Positions 1 to 8,907 of a DNA stretch of 64,000 nucleotides are shown piece by piece. The notes under the pieces were generated by a model. It had not been told where the DNA came from. It worked only from the letters and a program-made list of their open reading frames with translations, and did no database searches. This DNA comes from Pseudomonadota bacterium (lineage in GTDB: Bacteria > Pseudomonadota > Gammaproteobacteria > Burkholderiales > Rhodocyclaceae). The DNA is taken from positions 1-64,000 of the forward strand of contig JAGTRS010000012.1 in the NCBI GenBank assembly GCA_018262195.1. The letters run 5' to 3'. A program made the translations under genes and the position numbers. The stretch's first letter is position 1; each line of letters begins with the position of its first letter.

Positions 1-669
1 CGGGGCTTCCCAGAAGCGCTGGTTGGCCATGTTGATGGCGAATTCCTTGGTGTCGGCCGGGATCTGCACGTTTTCCTGGGTCAGGATGAACTGGCCCTGC
101 TCGCGATCAAGGGTAAAGACGGCGACGCCGTCGCCGACAGTCAGCACCAGCAGCGTCGTTGGGCCGTAAACCGCGTAGCCGGCTGCAACCTGGGCGGTGC
201 CAGCTTGCAGGAAAGCACGTTCAGCGGCTTCCGGCGTGCTCAGGTCGGCGCCTTCAGGGCATTTGAGTACCGAGAAGATGGTACCGATCGAGACGTTGAC
301 GTCGATGTTGGATGAGCCGTCGAGCGGATCAAAGGTGAGCAGGTATTCGCCCTTGGGGAAACGGTGCGGCACCAGGTGCGGCAGGTCCATTTCCTCGGAG
401 GCCATGGCGGCGAGGTGGCCACCCCATTCGTTGGCATCGAGCAGGATGTCGTTGGACAGGACGTCGAGCTTTTTCTGGGCTTCGCCCTGAATGTTGTCGC
501 TGCCGGCTTCGCCCAGTACGCCGCCCAGTCCGCCCTTGCCGATGGCAATGGAAATGGCCTGGCAGGCGCGGGATACGACTTCAATCAGAAGCTTGAGGTC
601 GCCGGTGATGACACCCTTGTTGCGTTGTTCTTCGGTGAGATAACGAGCCAGCGTGCGCTGCTGTGCCAT
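1..669 (-). CDS. fbp: Fructose-1,6-bisphosphatase class I (3' end outside window)
   Basis: Cytosolic gluconeogenic enzyme that hydrolyses fructose 1,6-bisphosphate to fructose 6-phosphate. The first 223 of the family's roughly 335 residues are visible and the frame stays open to the window edge. The family signature FDPLDGSSN is at residues 113-121, with the acidic metal ligands D114 and D117 and the EE pair at 92-93. The ATG at 669 is preceded by an AGGAG ribosome site. It is the nearest gene to the GGDEF-EAL gene on the same strand, 33 bases away, but nothing links them in function. The identification is firm; only the C-terminus is missing. Confidence 0.95.
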   Translation of the reverse strand, partial: MAQQRTLARYLTEEQRNKGVITGDLKLLIEVVSRACQAISIAIGKGGLGGVLGEAGSDNIQGEAQKKLDVLSNDILLDANEWGGHLAAMASEEMDLPHLVPHRFPKGEYLLTFDPLDGSSNIDVNVSIGTIFSVLKCPEGADLSTPEAAERAFLQAGTAQVAAGYAVYGPTTLLVLTVGDGVAVFTLDREQGQFILTQENVQIPADTKEFAINMANQRFWEAP

Positions 670-702
670 GGGGACTCCTGCATCAATGACAAAAGCAGGA
701 TT

Positions 703-3186
703 TTACTCCGCGGCGTCCCGGGCGTGCAGGAAGGCGAACGCAGCGGCACCGGTCAGGGGCTTGCTGAACAGGAAGCCCTGAACTTCGTCGCAGCCATTGG
801 AGCGCAGGAGTTCGTGCTGATCCTCGGTTTCGACCCCTTCGGCGATGACGTTCAGGCCGAGGGAGTGGGCCAGCGCAATGGTGCCGAAGGCAATGGCCCG
901 ATCGTTGAGGTCGTGTTCGATATCGGCGACGAAGGAGCGGTCGATTTTCAGGTGGTCGATCGGGAACAGCTTCAGATAGGCCAGCGATGAATAGCCGGTG
1001 CCGAAGTCGTCGATGGCCAGCGTGACGCCCATCCGGCCCAGTCGCTCGAGGATCAGGACGGCCTCCTGCGGGTTTTCCATCACCGAGCTTTCGGTGATTT
1101 CGAGTTCGAGCAGCTCTGCCGGTAGCCCCGAGGTGGTCAGCGCATTGGCGACGGTTTCGCAGAAGTCCCGGCGTCGCAACTGCCTGGCCGAGACGTTGAC
1201 AGCCATCCGGATTGGTTTCAGTCCTGCGTTGATCCAGCGCGCCATTTCGTTGCAGGCGGTGGACAATACCCAATCGCCGATTTCGACAATCATGCCGGTT
1301 TCCTCGGCCACCGGAATGAAGCGGGCGGGAGAGATCATGCCGTCAGTCGGGTGATGCCAGCGGAGCAGTGCTTCAACACCGGTCGGTCTGACGTCGTGGG
1401 CCCGGAACTGCGGCTGGAAGACCAGGCTGAGTTCATTGCGGGCGATGGCATGGCGCAGCTTTCGCTCGATGTTCAGGCGCTCGGCTGCCGTGCGGTTCAT
1501 GTCCGCGGCAAAGAACTGGTAGTTGTTACGGCCGGCCGCCTTGGCGTGGTACATCGCTGTGTCGGCATTTTTGAGGACGATGTCTCCGTCTGCCCCGTCG
1601 TCCGGGAAAATGCTGATGCCAATCGATGGGCTGGTGTGCAGTTCGTGGCCTTCGGCCTCGATGGATGTGGAGAGTGCCGAGATGATCTTGCCGGCGACAA
1701 TGGCTGCATCGGCCGGGGAGGTGATGCCGGGCAGGATGATGACGAACTCGTCACCGCCCAGGCGGGCCACGAAATCGGTTTCCCTGACCAGGTTCGACAG
1801 GCGGCAGGCGACTTCGCGCAGCAGTTCATCACCGACCTGATGGCCCAGGGTGTCGTTGATGACCTTGAAACGGTCGAGGTCGATGAACATGATAGCCACC
1901 GTCCAGCCGTGCCGGCGTGCTTCCGGCAATAGCTGGGCAAGGCGCATCAGCAGTGCCAGGCGATTCGGCAGGCCGGTCAAGGCGTCGTGCTGGGCAATGT
2001 GCCGCATGCGATCCTCGGCCTGCTTGCGCTCGGTAATATCGGCCAGAATCCAGACGTAATGAGCAGGCAGGCCGCTTTGTGGATCGTCTACGCGATTGAT
2101 CCGGGCGCCGGCCGGGAAATTGTTGCCATTTTTCTGGGTGACTTCGAGCTCGCCACTCCAGGAGCCGCGCAGCGATATCTGCTCCTGAAAATCTTGCTGC
2201 GACAGTCCCTCGTCAAGGTTGATCAGTCCAAATACGGTTTGACCAATCAGCTCAAATGACTCGTAGCCGGTCATCTGGGTGGTGGCCGGATTGATCGACA
2301 GGATGCGGTGCGCTTCGTCCGTGAAAATGATGCCGGCCGGTGTATGGCTGTAAACTTTTTGTGCCAGTTGCTCGCGTTCGGCACTGGTGCGCCGCTCGGT
2401 GATGTCGGTATATACCGTGACAAATCCCCCGTCGGGCAGCGGAACGCCTCTCACTTCAAGGGTTTTTCCGTTCGGTCGGGTGCGTTCGAAATAGTGTGGG
2501 GTCAGATTCCGGGCTCGTTGCATCATGGTGGCAACGAGTGTCTCCGGATCACCGGGGCCATATTCCCCGCGCAGCGCATTGAAACGGAAAAGTGTTTCGA
2601 TCGAAATGCCGGGTTGCACCAATTCGCTTGGTACCTCCAGTAGCCGCGAAAACTCCGAGTTGAAGAGGACGAGTTTTGCGTCGCTGTCAAACAGGGTGAC
2701 GGCGCTGGGAATGCTTTCAATAACCGTCTGCAACTGATTGTGCTGCGTCTGGAGCGCTGTCTCAGCGGCTTTTCGCTCCGTGATATCGGTGTAGGTCGTG
2801 ATGAAGCCGACCAGCTGCTGATCCATGAACAGTGGCTCACCCTGAACGAGGTGAGTGTGTCCGTTCGGTCGGGTCCGTTCGAAGCAGTGCGCTTCGAATT
2901 TATTGGCCAGCGCCATGATGCGTTCGACGTGCTGTTCAACGTCTCCCGGTCCGTACTCGCCGCGACCGGCAGGGATGCGGATCAACTCGGAAAAGTGAAC
3001 ACCTTCATAAACTGCCTCGGCCGGCAGGTTCAGAACGTTGATGAAACCCTGGTTCCAGACGCGCAGGCGCAACTGCTCGTCAAAGACGCTGATGCCCTGC
3101 GGCATATTGGATACCACCGCTTGCAGATAAGCCAACTGGCGGCCGATGTCGGCCGATGGCAGCGAGAGTGCGTTTGGTGATGTCAA
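703..3186 (-). CDS. PAS-PAS-PAS-GGDEF-EAL c-di-GMP turnover protein
   Basis: Predicted cytoplasmic sensor that makes and/or breaks cyclic di-GMP. Order: two PAS_7-like domains (about 25-140 and 155-265), a third PAS (about 275-385), GGDEF (about 393-558, intact GGDEF at 477-481) and EAL (about 572-820; EALLR at 605-609, DDFGTGYSS at 726-734, IAEGVE at 781-786). The first two PAS units repeat the blocks RGEYGPGD and FERTRPNG, so they look like an internal duplication. No membrane segment is visible. The only start that keeps the N-terminal PAS is a TTG at 3186, since an in-frame stop lies just upstream and the next ATG is inside the PAS fold. Both catalytic motifs look intact, so the net activity cannot be read from sequence. 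Confidence 0.9.
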   Translation of the reverse strand: MTSPNALSLPSADIGRQLAYLQAVVSNMPQGISVFDEQLRLRVWNQGFINVLNLPAEAVYEGVHFSELIRIPAGRGEYGPGDVEQHVERIMALANKFEAHCFERTRPNGHTHLVQGEPLFMDQQLVGFITTYTDITERKAAETALQTQHNQLQTVIESIPSAVTLFDSDAKLVLFNSEFSRLLEVPSELVQPGISIETLFRFNALRGEYGPGDPETLVATMMQRARNLTPHYFERTRPNGKTLEVRGVPLPDGGFVTVYTDITERRTSAEREQLAQKVYSHTPAGIIFTDEAHRILSINPATTQMTGYESFELIGQTVFGLINLDEGLSQQDFQEQISLRGSWSGELEVTQKNGNNFPAGARINRVDDPQSGLPAHYVWILADITERKQAEDRMRHIAQHDALTGLPNRLALLMRLAQLLPEARRHGWTVAIMFIDLDRFKVINDTLGHQVGDELLREVACRLSNLVRETDFVARLGGDEFVIILPGITSPADAAIVAGKIISALSTSIEAEGHELHTSPSIGISIFPDDGADGDIVLKNADTAMYHAKAAGRNNYQFFAADMNRTAAERLNIERKLRHAIARNELSLVFQPQFRAHDVRPTGVEALLRWHHPTDGMISPARFIPVAEETGMIVEIGDWVLSTACNEMARWINAGLKPIRMAVNVSARQLRRRDFCETVANALTTSGLPAELLELEITESSVMENPQEAVLILERLGRMGVTLAIDDFGTGYSSLAYLKLFPIDHLKIDRSFVADIEHDLNDRAIAFGTIALAHSLGLNVIAEGVETEDQHELLRSNGCDEVQGFLFSKPLTGAAAFAFLHARDAAE

Positions 3187-3284
3187 TTGAGTAGGTGAAT
3201 CGAACGAGCAATACTAAATAATAGCTCAGCGTCCCGCGAGAGGCTATCGGTTAGATCGTATTTTTCAAATATGGTGATTATTTG

Positions 3285-3839
3285 TTATAAATTCCATTTG
3301 ATTGAGCAGCCGATTGAGGCTGCCTGTTCGCTCGGCCCCTGTCCGGTAAGGGCGATTTTGCGCATCGCTTCAAATAGTTCGCGGCGGGCATCCGCTGGGG
3401 CGGGCGCCCGCCCGGAGGCGTCGAGCCGGCCACGATATTGCAGTTCAAGCTGGCTGTTGTAGCCGAAGAAATCCGGAGTGCAAACGGCGCCATAGGCGCG
3501 GGCGACGGACTGGTTTTCGTCGTAAAGGTAGGGAAAGGGAAAGGCGAGTTCTTTGGCCCACTGCTGCATCGATTCCGGGGAGTCTTCCGGATAAGCGGTG
3601 ACGTCATTGCTCATGATCGCGACGCAACCGATGCCGTGGGTGGCGAGTTCGCGGCAGTCGCGGATCAGGCGGTCGATGATGGCCTTGACGTAGGGGCAGT
3701 GGTTGCAGATGAACATGACCAGCAAGCCATTGGCGCCACGGCAGCTGGATAGTGTGTGGCGCCGGCCGTCAGTGCCAGGCAGGTCGAAATCGATGGCGGG
3801 TTGACCGAAATCGCACACGGGAGGGTTCAAGGCGACCAT
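3285..3839 (-). CDS. Thioredoxin-fold peroxiredoxin-like protein
   Basis: A 184-residue thioredoxin-like protein of the AhpC/TSA-related type often annotated as thioredoxin family protein. It has a CNHC redox motif at residues 45-48 followed by PYVK, and no signal peptide, so it is probably a cytoplasmic thiol oxidoreductase. The ATG at 3839 is chosen over a longer frame beginning at 3890 because GGAG precedes it at a normal distance and the extra residues would run into the divergent rsmE start. Its substrate is unknown. The intergenic space to rsmE is about 40 bases and must hold both promoters. Confidence 0.8.
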   Translation of the reverse strand: MVALNPPVCDFGQPAIDFDLPGTDGRRHTLSSCRGANGLLVMFICNHCPYVKAIIDRLIRDCRELATHGIGCVAIMSNDVTAYPEDSPESMQQWAKELAFPFPYLYDENQSVARAYGAVCTPDFFGYNSQLELQYRGRLDASGRAPAPADARRELFEAMRKIALTGQGPSEQAASIGCSIKWNL

Positions 3840-3880
3840 GTTTCTCCACTCCAAAAGGCATTTCGCCCATAATAGCACCG

Positions 3881-4618
3881 ATGAATTCACCCCGTTTTTA
3901 CTGCCGAGAAGCCCTCTCTCCGGGGGCGCATGTTGAACTTCCTGAGCCTGTGGCGCGCCATGCGGTGCGGGTATTGCGCCTGCCGCCCGGCGCGCCGATG
4001 GTGCTCTTCGACGGACGCGGCGGCGAGTATCCGGCGCATATCGAGCGTATCGAGCGTGATCGGGTATTCGCCGTGCTCGGTGCCTGGTGCGAAACAGAGC
4101 GTGAATCGCCGCTGGCGATCACGCTGGTGCAGGCTCTGCAGGCTGGCGACAAGATGGATTTCACCATCCAGAAGGCTGTCGAGCTCGGTGTGCGCGACAT
4201 CGTACCGGTCGAAAGCCGGCGCAGTGTCATTCGTCTGGCCGGTGATCGGGCGGCCAAGCGGGTGGCCCACTGGCAGGGTGTTGCCGCTTCGGCCTGCGAG
4301 CAGTGCGGGCGGAATCAGGTGCCGCTGGTGGCGCCGCTGGAAAAAATTGAAAACTGGCTGGCCAGGCCGGCCAATGGCGTGTTGCGACTGATGCTGGCGC
4401 CGGATGCCGAGGAGTCTCTGGCCTCGATTCGGCCGGTCGGTGAGGTACAACTGTTGATCGGGGCCGAAGGGGGGCTTGATCCGCAGGAAGTGATGGCGGC
4501 GAAGCAGGCCGGTTTTCAGGCGGTTCGCATGGGGCCGCGTGTTTTGCGCACAGAAACGGCGGGCCTGGCTGCGTTGGCAGCAATGCAGGCGCTGTGGGGC
4601 GACTTCAGGGAGGGGTAA
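3881..4618 (+). CDS. rsmE: 16S rRNA m3U1498 methyltransferase
   Basis: SPOUT-class methyltransferase that N3-methylates U1498 in the 30S decoding region using S-adenosylmethionine. The protein is 245 residues, the usual length: an N-terminal PUA-like part (about 1-70) and a C-terminal trefoil knot. The knot carries IGAEGG at 193-198 and MGPRVLRTETA at 217-227, the AdoMet-binding signature. The ATG at 3881 starts exactly at the conserved N-terminus; no ribosome site is seen, and a CATAAT hexamer ends only 7 bases before it, so the message may be leaderless. It is followed after 3 bases by the PPK2 gene and is probably co-transcribed with it. Confidence 0.93.
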   Translation: MNSPRFYCREALSPGAHVELPEPVARHAVRVLRLPPGAPMVLFDGRGGEYPAHIERIERDRVFAVLGAWCETERESPLAITLVQALQAGDKMDFTIQKAVELGVRDIVPVESRRSVIRLAGDRAAKRVAHWQGVAASACEQCGRNQVPLVAPLEKIENWLARPANGVLRLMLAPDAEESLASIRPVGEVQLLIGAEGGLDPQEVMAAKQAGFQAVRMGPRVLRTETAGLAALAAMQALWGDFREG

Positions 4619-4621
4619 AGC

Positions 4622-6130
4622 ATGTTTGAATCAGCAGAGTTGGGCCACAAGGTCGACAAGAAGACCTTCAAGACTGAAGTGCCGAAACTGCGTGCCGAGT
4701 TGCTTGACGTGCAGTACGACATGCTGCAAAAGAAGGAATTTCCGGTTGTCATCCTGATCAGCGGCGTTGATGGCAGCGGCAAGGGCGAAACGATCAATCT
4801 GCTTTATTCGTGGATGGACCCGCGCCATATTTCCACCCTGGCCTTTTCGGCGCCAAGCGATGAAGAGGTGTCACGTCCCTACATGTGGCGTTACTGGCGT
4901 GCCCTGCCGCCCAAGGGCAAGGTCGGCATCTTTGCCGGCTCCTGGTATTCGCAGCCGATTACCGATCGCATCAATGGCGACATGCGCCGTTCCGAACTGG
5001 ATGAACGTCTCGACGACATCAACCGTTTCGAGGCCATGCTGGTCAATGAAGGGGCGCTGGTCCTGAAGTTCTGGTTCCATTTGTCGAAGGATGGTCAGAA
5101 GACGCGCATCAAGGCGCTGGAAAAGGATCCACGTACCGCCTGGCGCGTCACAAAGGAAAGTTATGACCGGCTGAAGACCTACAACCGTTTGCAGCAGGTG
5201 GCCGGCCATGTGCTGCGCGTGACCAACACCGCCCATGCGCCGTGGATCATTGTTGAAGGCACCGATGACGAATATCGTTCGCTGACCGTCGGCCGCATCG
5301 TGCTTGATGCGATGAAACGCCGCCTGAATCAGGAAGGCCTGCAGCGCGTGCCGGTGGCGCCGCCCATCGTGCATCCGATCGACAAGAAGAATGTGCTCAG
5401 CGAACTGGATCTGACCCAGAAACTGACCAAGAAGGATTACGAGTCGGAGCTGGCCAAATATCAGGCCCGGTTGTCGGAGCTGGTGCGTGATCCGCGTTTT
5501 GTGGGAAAGCGTTCGCTGGTGCTGGTCTTCGAAGGTTCGGATGCGGCCGGCAAGGGCGGCAGCATCCGGCGAGTCGGGGCATCGATGGACGCCCGGCAGT
5601 ACCAGATCATCCCGATTGCCGCACCGACCGAAGAAGAGCGGGCGCAGCCCTACCTGTGGCGTTTCTGGCGGCACCTGCCGCGCACCGGGCGGGCGGCGAT
5701 TTTCGACCGCTCCTGGTATGGCCGCGTGCTGGTCGAGCGGGTCGAAGGTTTCTGCGCCGAGGCCGACTGGTTGCGCGCCTATGCCGAGATCAATGATTTC
5801 GAGCACCAGCTGGTCGATTCCGGCGCCATCGTCGTCAAGTTCTGGCTGCAGATCAGTGCCGACGAACAGTTACGTCGCTTCAAGGAGCGCCAGGACACCG
5901 AGTTCAAGCGCTTCAAGATCACCGATGAAGACTGGCGCAACCGCGAAAAGTGGGACGATTACGTTACGGCGGTCTGCGACATGGTGGACCGGACCTCGAC
6001 CGGGCTGGCGCCGTGGACCTTGGTCGAAGCGAACGACAAGAACTTCGCCCGGGTTAAAGTATTGAAAACCCTGTGCGAGCGCCTCGAAACGGCGTTGAAG
6101 GACGACGACGGAAAATATACGGAAAAATGA
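4622..6130 (+). CDS. pap: Polyphosphate:AMP phosphotransferase (two-domain PPK2)
   Basis: Cytoplasmic enzyme of the two-domain PPK2 class, which phosphorylates AMP to ADP using polyphosphate. Two homologous halves are visible. Walker A motifs are GVDGSGKG at 48-55 and GSDAAGKG at 305-312. The C-terminal half has the expected IFDRSWYGR (360-368), while the equivalent in the N-terminal half is IFAGSWYSQ (103-111), which lacks the Asp and Arg. Catalysis is therefore probably carried by the C-terminal half. At 502 residues it matches the family length. It sits 3 bases after rsmE and overlaps argA by 4 bases (ATGA), so translation is likely coupled. It links polyphosphate stores to adenylate charge. 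Confidence 0.9.
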   Translation: MFESAELGHKVDKKTFKTEVPKLRAELLDVQYDMLQKKEFPVVILISGVDGSGKGETINLLYSWMDPRHISTLAFSAPSDEEVSRPYMWRYWRALPPKGKVGIFAGSWYSQPITDRINGDMRRSELDERLDDINRFEAMLVNEGALVLKFWFHLSKDGQKTRIKALEKDPRTAWRVTKESYDRLKTYNRLQQVAGHVLRVTNTAHAPWIIVEGTDDEYRSLTVGRIVLDAMKRRLNQEGLQRVPVAPPIVHPIDKKNVLSELDLTQKLTKKDYESELAKYQARLSELVRDPRFVGKRSLVLVFEGSDAAGKGGSIRRVGASMDARQYQIIPIAAPTEEERAQPYLWRFWRHLPRTGRAAIFDRSWYGRVLVERVEGFCAEADWLRAYAEINDFEHQLVDSGAIVVKFWLQISADEQLRRFKERQDTEFKRFKITDEDWRNREKWDDYVTAVCDMVDRTSTGLAPWTLVEANDKNFARVKVLKTLCERLETALKDDDGKYTEK

Positions 6131-7446
6131 GCGATACCCCTTACGACGAGCATTTCGTCTCCTGGTTTCGGGCGGTCACGCCCTACATCAATGCCTTTCG
6201 CGGGCGGACCTTCGTCATCGCCTTCGGCGGCAAGGCGGTGGCCAGCGAGTTCGCCAAGACGCTGGCCTACGACGTGAACCTGCTGGTCAGCCTCGGCATC
6301 CGGCTGGTGCTGGTGCATGGGGCGCGACCGCAGATCGAGGAAGAGCTGCGCGAGAAGAATCTCGAATCGGTCTATCACCGCGGCTATCGGGTGACTGATG
6401 CGGCGGCGCTCGATTGCGTGCTCGACGCCGTGGGCAGCGTCTATCTCGAGATTGAGGCCATGCTGTCGCAGGGCTTGCCCAACACGCCGATGGCCAACAG
6501 CCGCATCCGGGTGATCGGCGGTAATTTCATCACCGGCCAGCCGATCGGCGTGCTTGACGGCATCGACATGCATTACGCCGGCAAGGTGCGCAAGGTGGAC
6601 GCCGAAGGCATCAATGCCCAGCTTGGCCTGGGCAATATCGTGCTGCTGAACTGCGAAGGCCCGTCGCCGACTGGCGAAATCTTCAACCTGCAGATGGAAG
6701 AAGCAGCCGAGGCCGTGGCAACGGCAATCAAGGCCGACAAGCTGGTTTACCTGACCGACAGCACCGGCGTTACCGACAAGAACGGCGAGATGCTGGATGC
6801 GATGACGGCCGACGAAGCATCGCAACTGCTGCGCGATGCCGACTGGCTGACGACCGACATCAAGCGTTACCTGCCCTGCGCCGTGCGGGCCAGCCGGACC
6901 GGCGTCGGCCGCGTGCATCTGATCGGTTTCGAGCAGGATGGTGCGCTGTTGCGCGAGCTATTCACCCATGACGGCGTCGGGACGGTGGTTACCCGCGAAT
7001 CGCTGGAAAACATCCGCGAAGCCAAGCCGGACGACATCGCCGCGCTGATCGCCCTGATCGAGCCGATGGAGCAGGAAGGCGTCCTGGTGCACCGGCCGCG
7101 CGAACTGCTCGAACGCGAAATCGACCGCTTCTCCATCATGCTGCACGATGGCATCATCGTCGGCTGCGCGGCGCTCTACATGCATTCCGAGGACGAGGCC
7201 GAACTGGCTTGTCTGGCTGTCAGCACGGAGCACCGCGAGTGGGGTTACGGCGAACAACTGATGATCCGCATCGAGCAGCGGGCCCGCAAGGCCGGCATCA
7301 AACGGTTGTTCGTGCTGACCACGCGCACCGAGCACTGGTTTGTCGAGCGCGGCTTCAAGCTCGGCTCAGTGGATGACCTGCCGGCCAACAAGCGGGACAT
7401 GTACAACTATCAACGGCGCTCCAAGGTGCTGTTCAAAACCTTATAA
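6127..7446 (+). CDS. argA: N-acetylglutamate synthase
   Basis: First step of arginine biosynthesis: acetyl-CoA plus glutamate gives N-acetylglutamate. The 439-residue protein has an N-terminal amino-acid-kinase fold (about 20-290, with FGGKAV near the start), which in this family mainly serves arginine feedback, and a C-terminal GNAT acetyltransferase domain (about 300-439, with GYGEQLMIRIEQRARKAG). Start is the ATG at 6127, overlapping the stop of the upstream gene as ATGA; a longer frame from 6073 would sit wholly inside that gene. The stop codon coincides with a TATAAT box that probably drives yggX. Confidence 0.94.
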   Translation: MSDTPYDEHFVSWFRAVTPYINAFRGRTFVIAFGGKAVASEFAKTLAYDVNLLVSLGIRLVLVHGARPQIEEELREKNLESVYHRGYRVTDAAALDCVLDAVGSVYLEIEAMLSQGLPNTPMANSRIRVIGGNFITGQPIGVLDGIDMHYAGKVRKVDAEGINAQLGLGNIVLLNCEGPSPTGEIFNLQMEEAAEAVATAIKADKLVYLTDSTGVTDKNGEMLDAMTADEASQLLRDADWLTTDIKRYLPCAVRASRTGVGRVHLIGFEQDGALLRELFTHDGVGTVVTRESLENIREAKPDDIAALIALIEPMEQEGVLVHRPRELLEREIDRFSIMLHDGIIVGCAALYMHSEDEAELACLAVSTEHREWGYGEQLMIRIEQRARKAGIKRLFVLTTRTEHWFVERGFKLGSVDDLPANKRDMYNYQRRSKVLFKTL

Positions 7447-7447
7447 T
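7442..7447 (+). promoter_or_regulatory. Candidate -10 box for yggX
   Basis: A perfect TATAAT overlapping the argA stop, 30 bases before the yggX ATG. No convincing -35 hexamer is visible at the normal distance. It would let yggX be expressed apart from argA. Confidence 0.45.
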
Positions 7448-7477
7448 TTCCCCAAACCTAATTTCACGGAGTTTTAA

Positions 7478-7750
7478 ATGGCACGTACCGTCAATTGCAT
7501 CAAGCTCGGCCGCGAGGCTGAAGGCCTCGACCACCCGCCCTATCCGGGCCCGCTGGGTCAGCGCATCTTTGAACAAGTTTCCAAGGAAGCCTGGCAGCAG
7601 TGGATCAAGATGCAGACCATGCTCATCAACGAAAATCGTCTGAATCTGGTCGATGCCAAGCATCGCAAATACCTGGCTGAACAGGTCGAGAAGCATTTCT
7701 TCGGCGAAGGTGCAGATCAGATCCAGGGCTACGTTCCGCCGGCCGCCTGA
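7478..7750 (+). CDS. yggX: Probable Fe(II)-trafficking protein YggX
   Basis: A 90-residue protein matching the YggX family over its whole length: [10 protein letters not shown] at the N-terminus with the conserved Cys7, then the central EAWQQW...INE block and a GYVPP end. In Enterobacteria the family protects iron-sulfur clusters from oxidative damage. The ATG has a GGAG ribosome site 9 bases upstream. It is followed directly by a rho-independent terminator. Recognition is firm; the biochemical role follows from the family. Confidence 0.95.
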   Translation: MARTVNCIKLGREAEGLDHPPYPGPLGQRIFEQVSKEAWQQWIKMQTMLINENRLNLVDAKHRKYLAEQVEKHFFGEGADQIQGYVPPAA

Positions 7751-7767
7751 TCTTTTTCGGCCCATGA

Positions 7768-7797
7768 AAAACCCCGCTGCGGCGGGGTTTTGTTATT
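7768..7797 (+). terminator. Rho-independent terminator after yggX
   Basis: A perfect 10-bp stem AAAACCCCGC / GCGGGGTTTT with a TGCG loop, followed by GTTATTT. It ends the rsmE-pap-argA-yggX transcript. Confidence 0.9.
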
Positions 7798-7917
7798 TCA
7801 GGCGTCGAATTTGGCAAGCCAGCCAATAACGCTTTGCTTGATTTCCTGAGCCTCTCCCGATCCATCGCAAACGACGGTGTGCCGGCCTTGGTCAGGCCTG
7901 GCCAATATGCCAGTCAT
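7798..7917 (-). CDS. Possible small ORF or gene remnant (39 aa)
   Basis: A minus-strand frame starting with ATG at 7917 and ending in the flank of the yggX terminator. Its end reads IKQSVIGWLAKFDA, which has a protein-like composition, and the frame stays open upstream to a stop near 7972, with a possible TTG start at 7956. No ribosome site is placed correctly and I do not recognise a family. It may be a decayed C-terminal fragment. Weak support. Confidence 0.2.
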   Translation of the reverse strand: MTGILARPDQGRHTVVCDGSGEAQEIKQSVIGWLAKFDA

Positions 7918-7988
7918 CCCTCTGTAACATCGGCCGGCTAGTGTGCCGGCCAAAGGTTCGTGACGGCGGGATTAAATTGCAACTACTG

Positions 7989-8879
7989 ATGCGCAGGGCT
8001 GGCGGGGCATTGTCGCTACTATTGGTGGTGCTGCAGCTCGGCGCCTGTTCGCCACGCCAGATGATCGTTGGTAGCCTGGCCGACGAGTTGGCCACTCAGG
8101 GGCAAGGCAGCGAGACTGATCTCGAATTGCTGCGCGATGCCGCGCCCTTCCATCTGAAACTCTCGGAATCCATCCTGCGGCAGGATCCGGGGCATCTGGC
8201 GCTGACGGAGTCGGTGGCTGCCGGTTTTACCCAGTACGCCTACGCCTTTGTTGCCTTCGAGGCAGAGCAGATCGAGGCGAAGGATGCCAAAGCGGCCGAG
8301 CGCCTGCGCCAGCGCGCCGCCAGACTTTACGAACGGGCCCATCGCCATGCCATGCGCGGGCTGGAAATGGCCACCCCGGGCTTTGCCAAGGCCTTGGCCG
8401 GTGCGCAGGCAAAGGACTGGCCAGCAATCCGGCCGGAGCAGGTGGGGCTTGCCTACTGGGCTGCCGCTTCCTGGGGCGGCTGGATTTCGCTCTCCAAGGA
8501 TGCTCCCGATGTCGTCGCCGATCTGCCGCTCGCCGTGCGTCTGGCGCAGCGCGCCTGGGCGGTCGATCCGGATTGGGGGCAAGGGACGCTGACCGGCCTG
8601 CTCGGCACTTTCGAGGCGGCGCGACCGGGCGGCAGTCAGAAGGAGGCGCTGGCCTATTTCGATCAGTCCATTGCGCAATCAGGCGGCAAGAGCGCCGGGG
8701 CGCTGCTCGCCAAGGCCGAGGCTTACGCCCAACCGGCCGGCGATCGCGAACAGTTTGAAAGCCTGCTCAGGCAGGCGCTGGCCATCAGGGATGAGGCCGG
8801 CAGCCCGCAGGCCCTGCAAAACGAAGTGATGCGCCGGCGGGCGCGCTGGCTGCTGGACAAGAGCGACGACCTGTTCTGA
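7989..8879 (+). CDS. TRAP transporter TatT-like lipoprotein
   Basis: Predicted periplasmic lipoprotein of the TRAP-associated T-component (TatT) family, built from TPR-like helices. The signal peptide ends in the lipobox LGAC; C20 from the chosen ATG would be lipidated. In the known family (Treponema TatT/TatP) the trimeric T-protein docks the substrate-binding P-protein. Here the DctP-like gene follows after 28 bases and the fused permease after that, which supports the call. The start could be a TTG at 7977, because a GGCGGGA ribosome site lies 5 bases before it and 17 before the ATG at 7989. Either start gives a workable signal peptide. Confidence 0.75.
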   Translation: MRRAGGALSLLLVVLQLGACSPRQMIVGSLADELATQGQGSETDLELLRDAAPFHLKLSESILRQDPGHLALTESVAAGFTQYAYAFVAFEAEQIEAKDAKAAERLRQRAARLYERAHRHAMRGLEMATPGFAKALAGAQAKDWPAIRPEQVGLAYWAAASWGGWISLSKDAPDVVADLPLAVRLAQRAWAVDPDWGQGTLTGLLGTFEAARPGGSQKEALAYFDQSIAQSGGKSAGALLAKAEAYAQPAGDREQFESLLRQALAIRDEAGSPQALQNEVMRRRARWLLDKSDDLF

Positions 8880-8907
8880 GGCGTCAATAAAAAAACCGGA
8901 GAAAACG

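Noticed and set aside
3752-3880. N-terminal extension of RsmE
   Set aside because: Lies inside the divergent thioredoxin-like gene and is Arg/Gly-rich; the conserved N-terminus begins at 3881.
7438-7476. Terminator between argA and yggX
   Set aside because: No stem-loop is present; the AT-rich stretch is better explained by the TATAAT promoter box.
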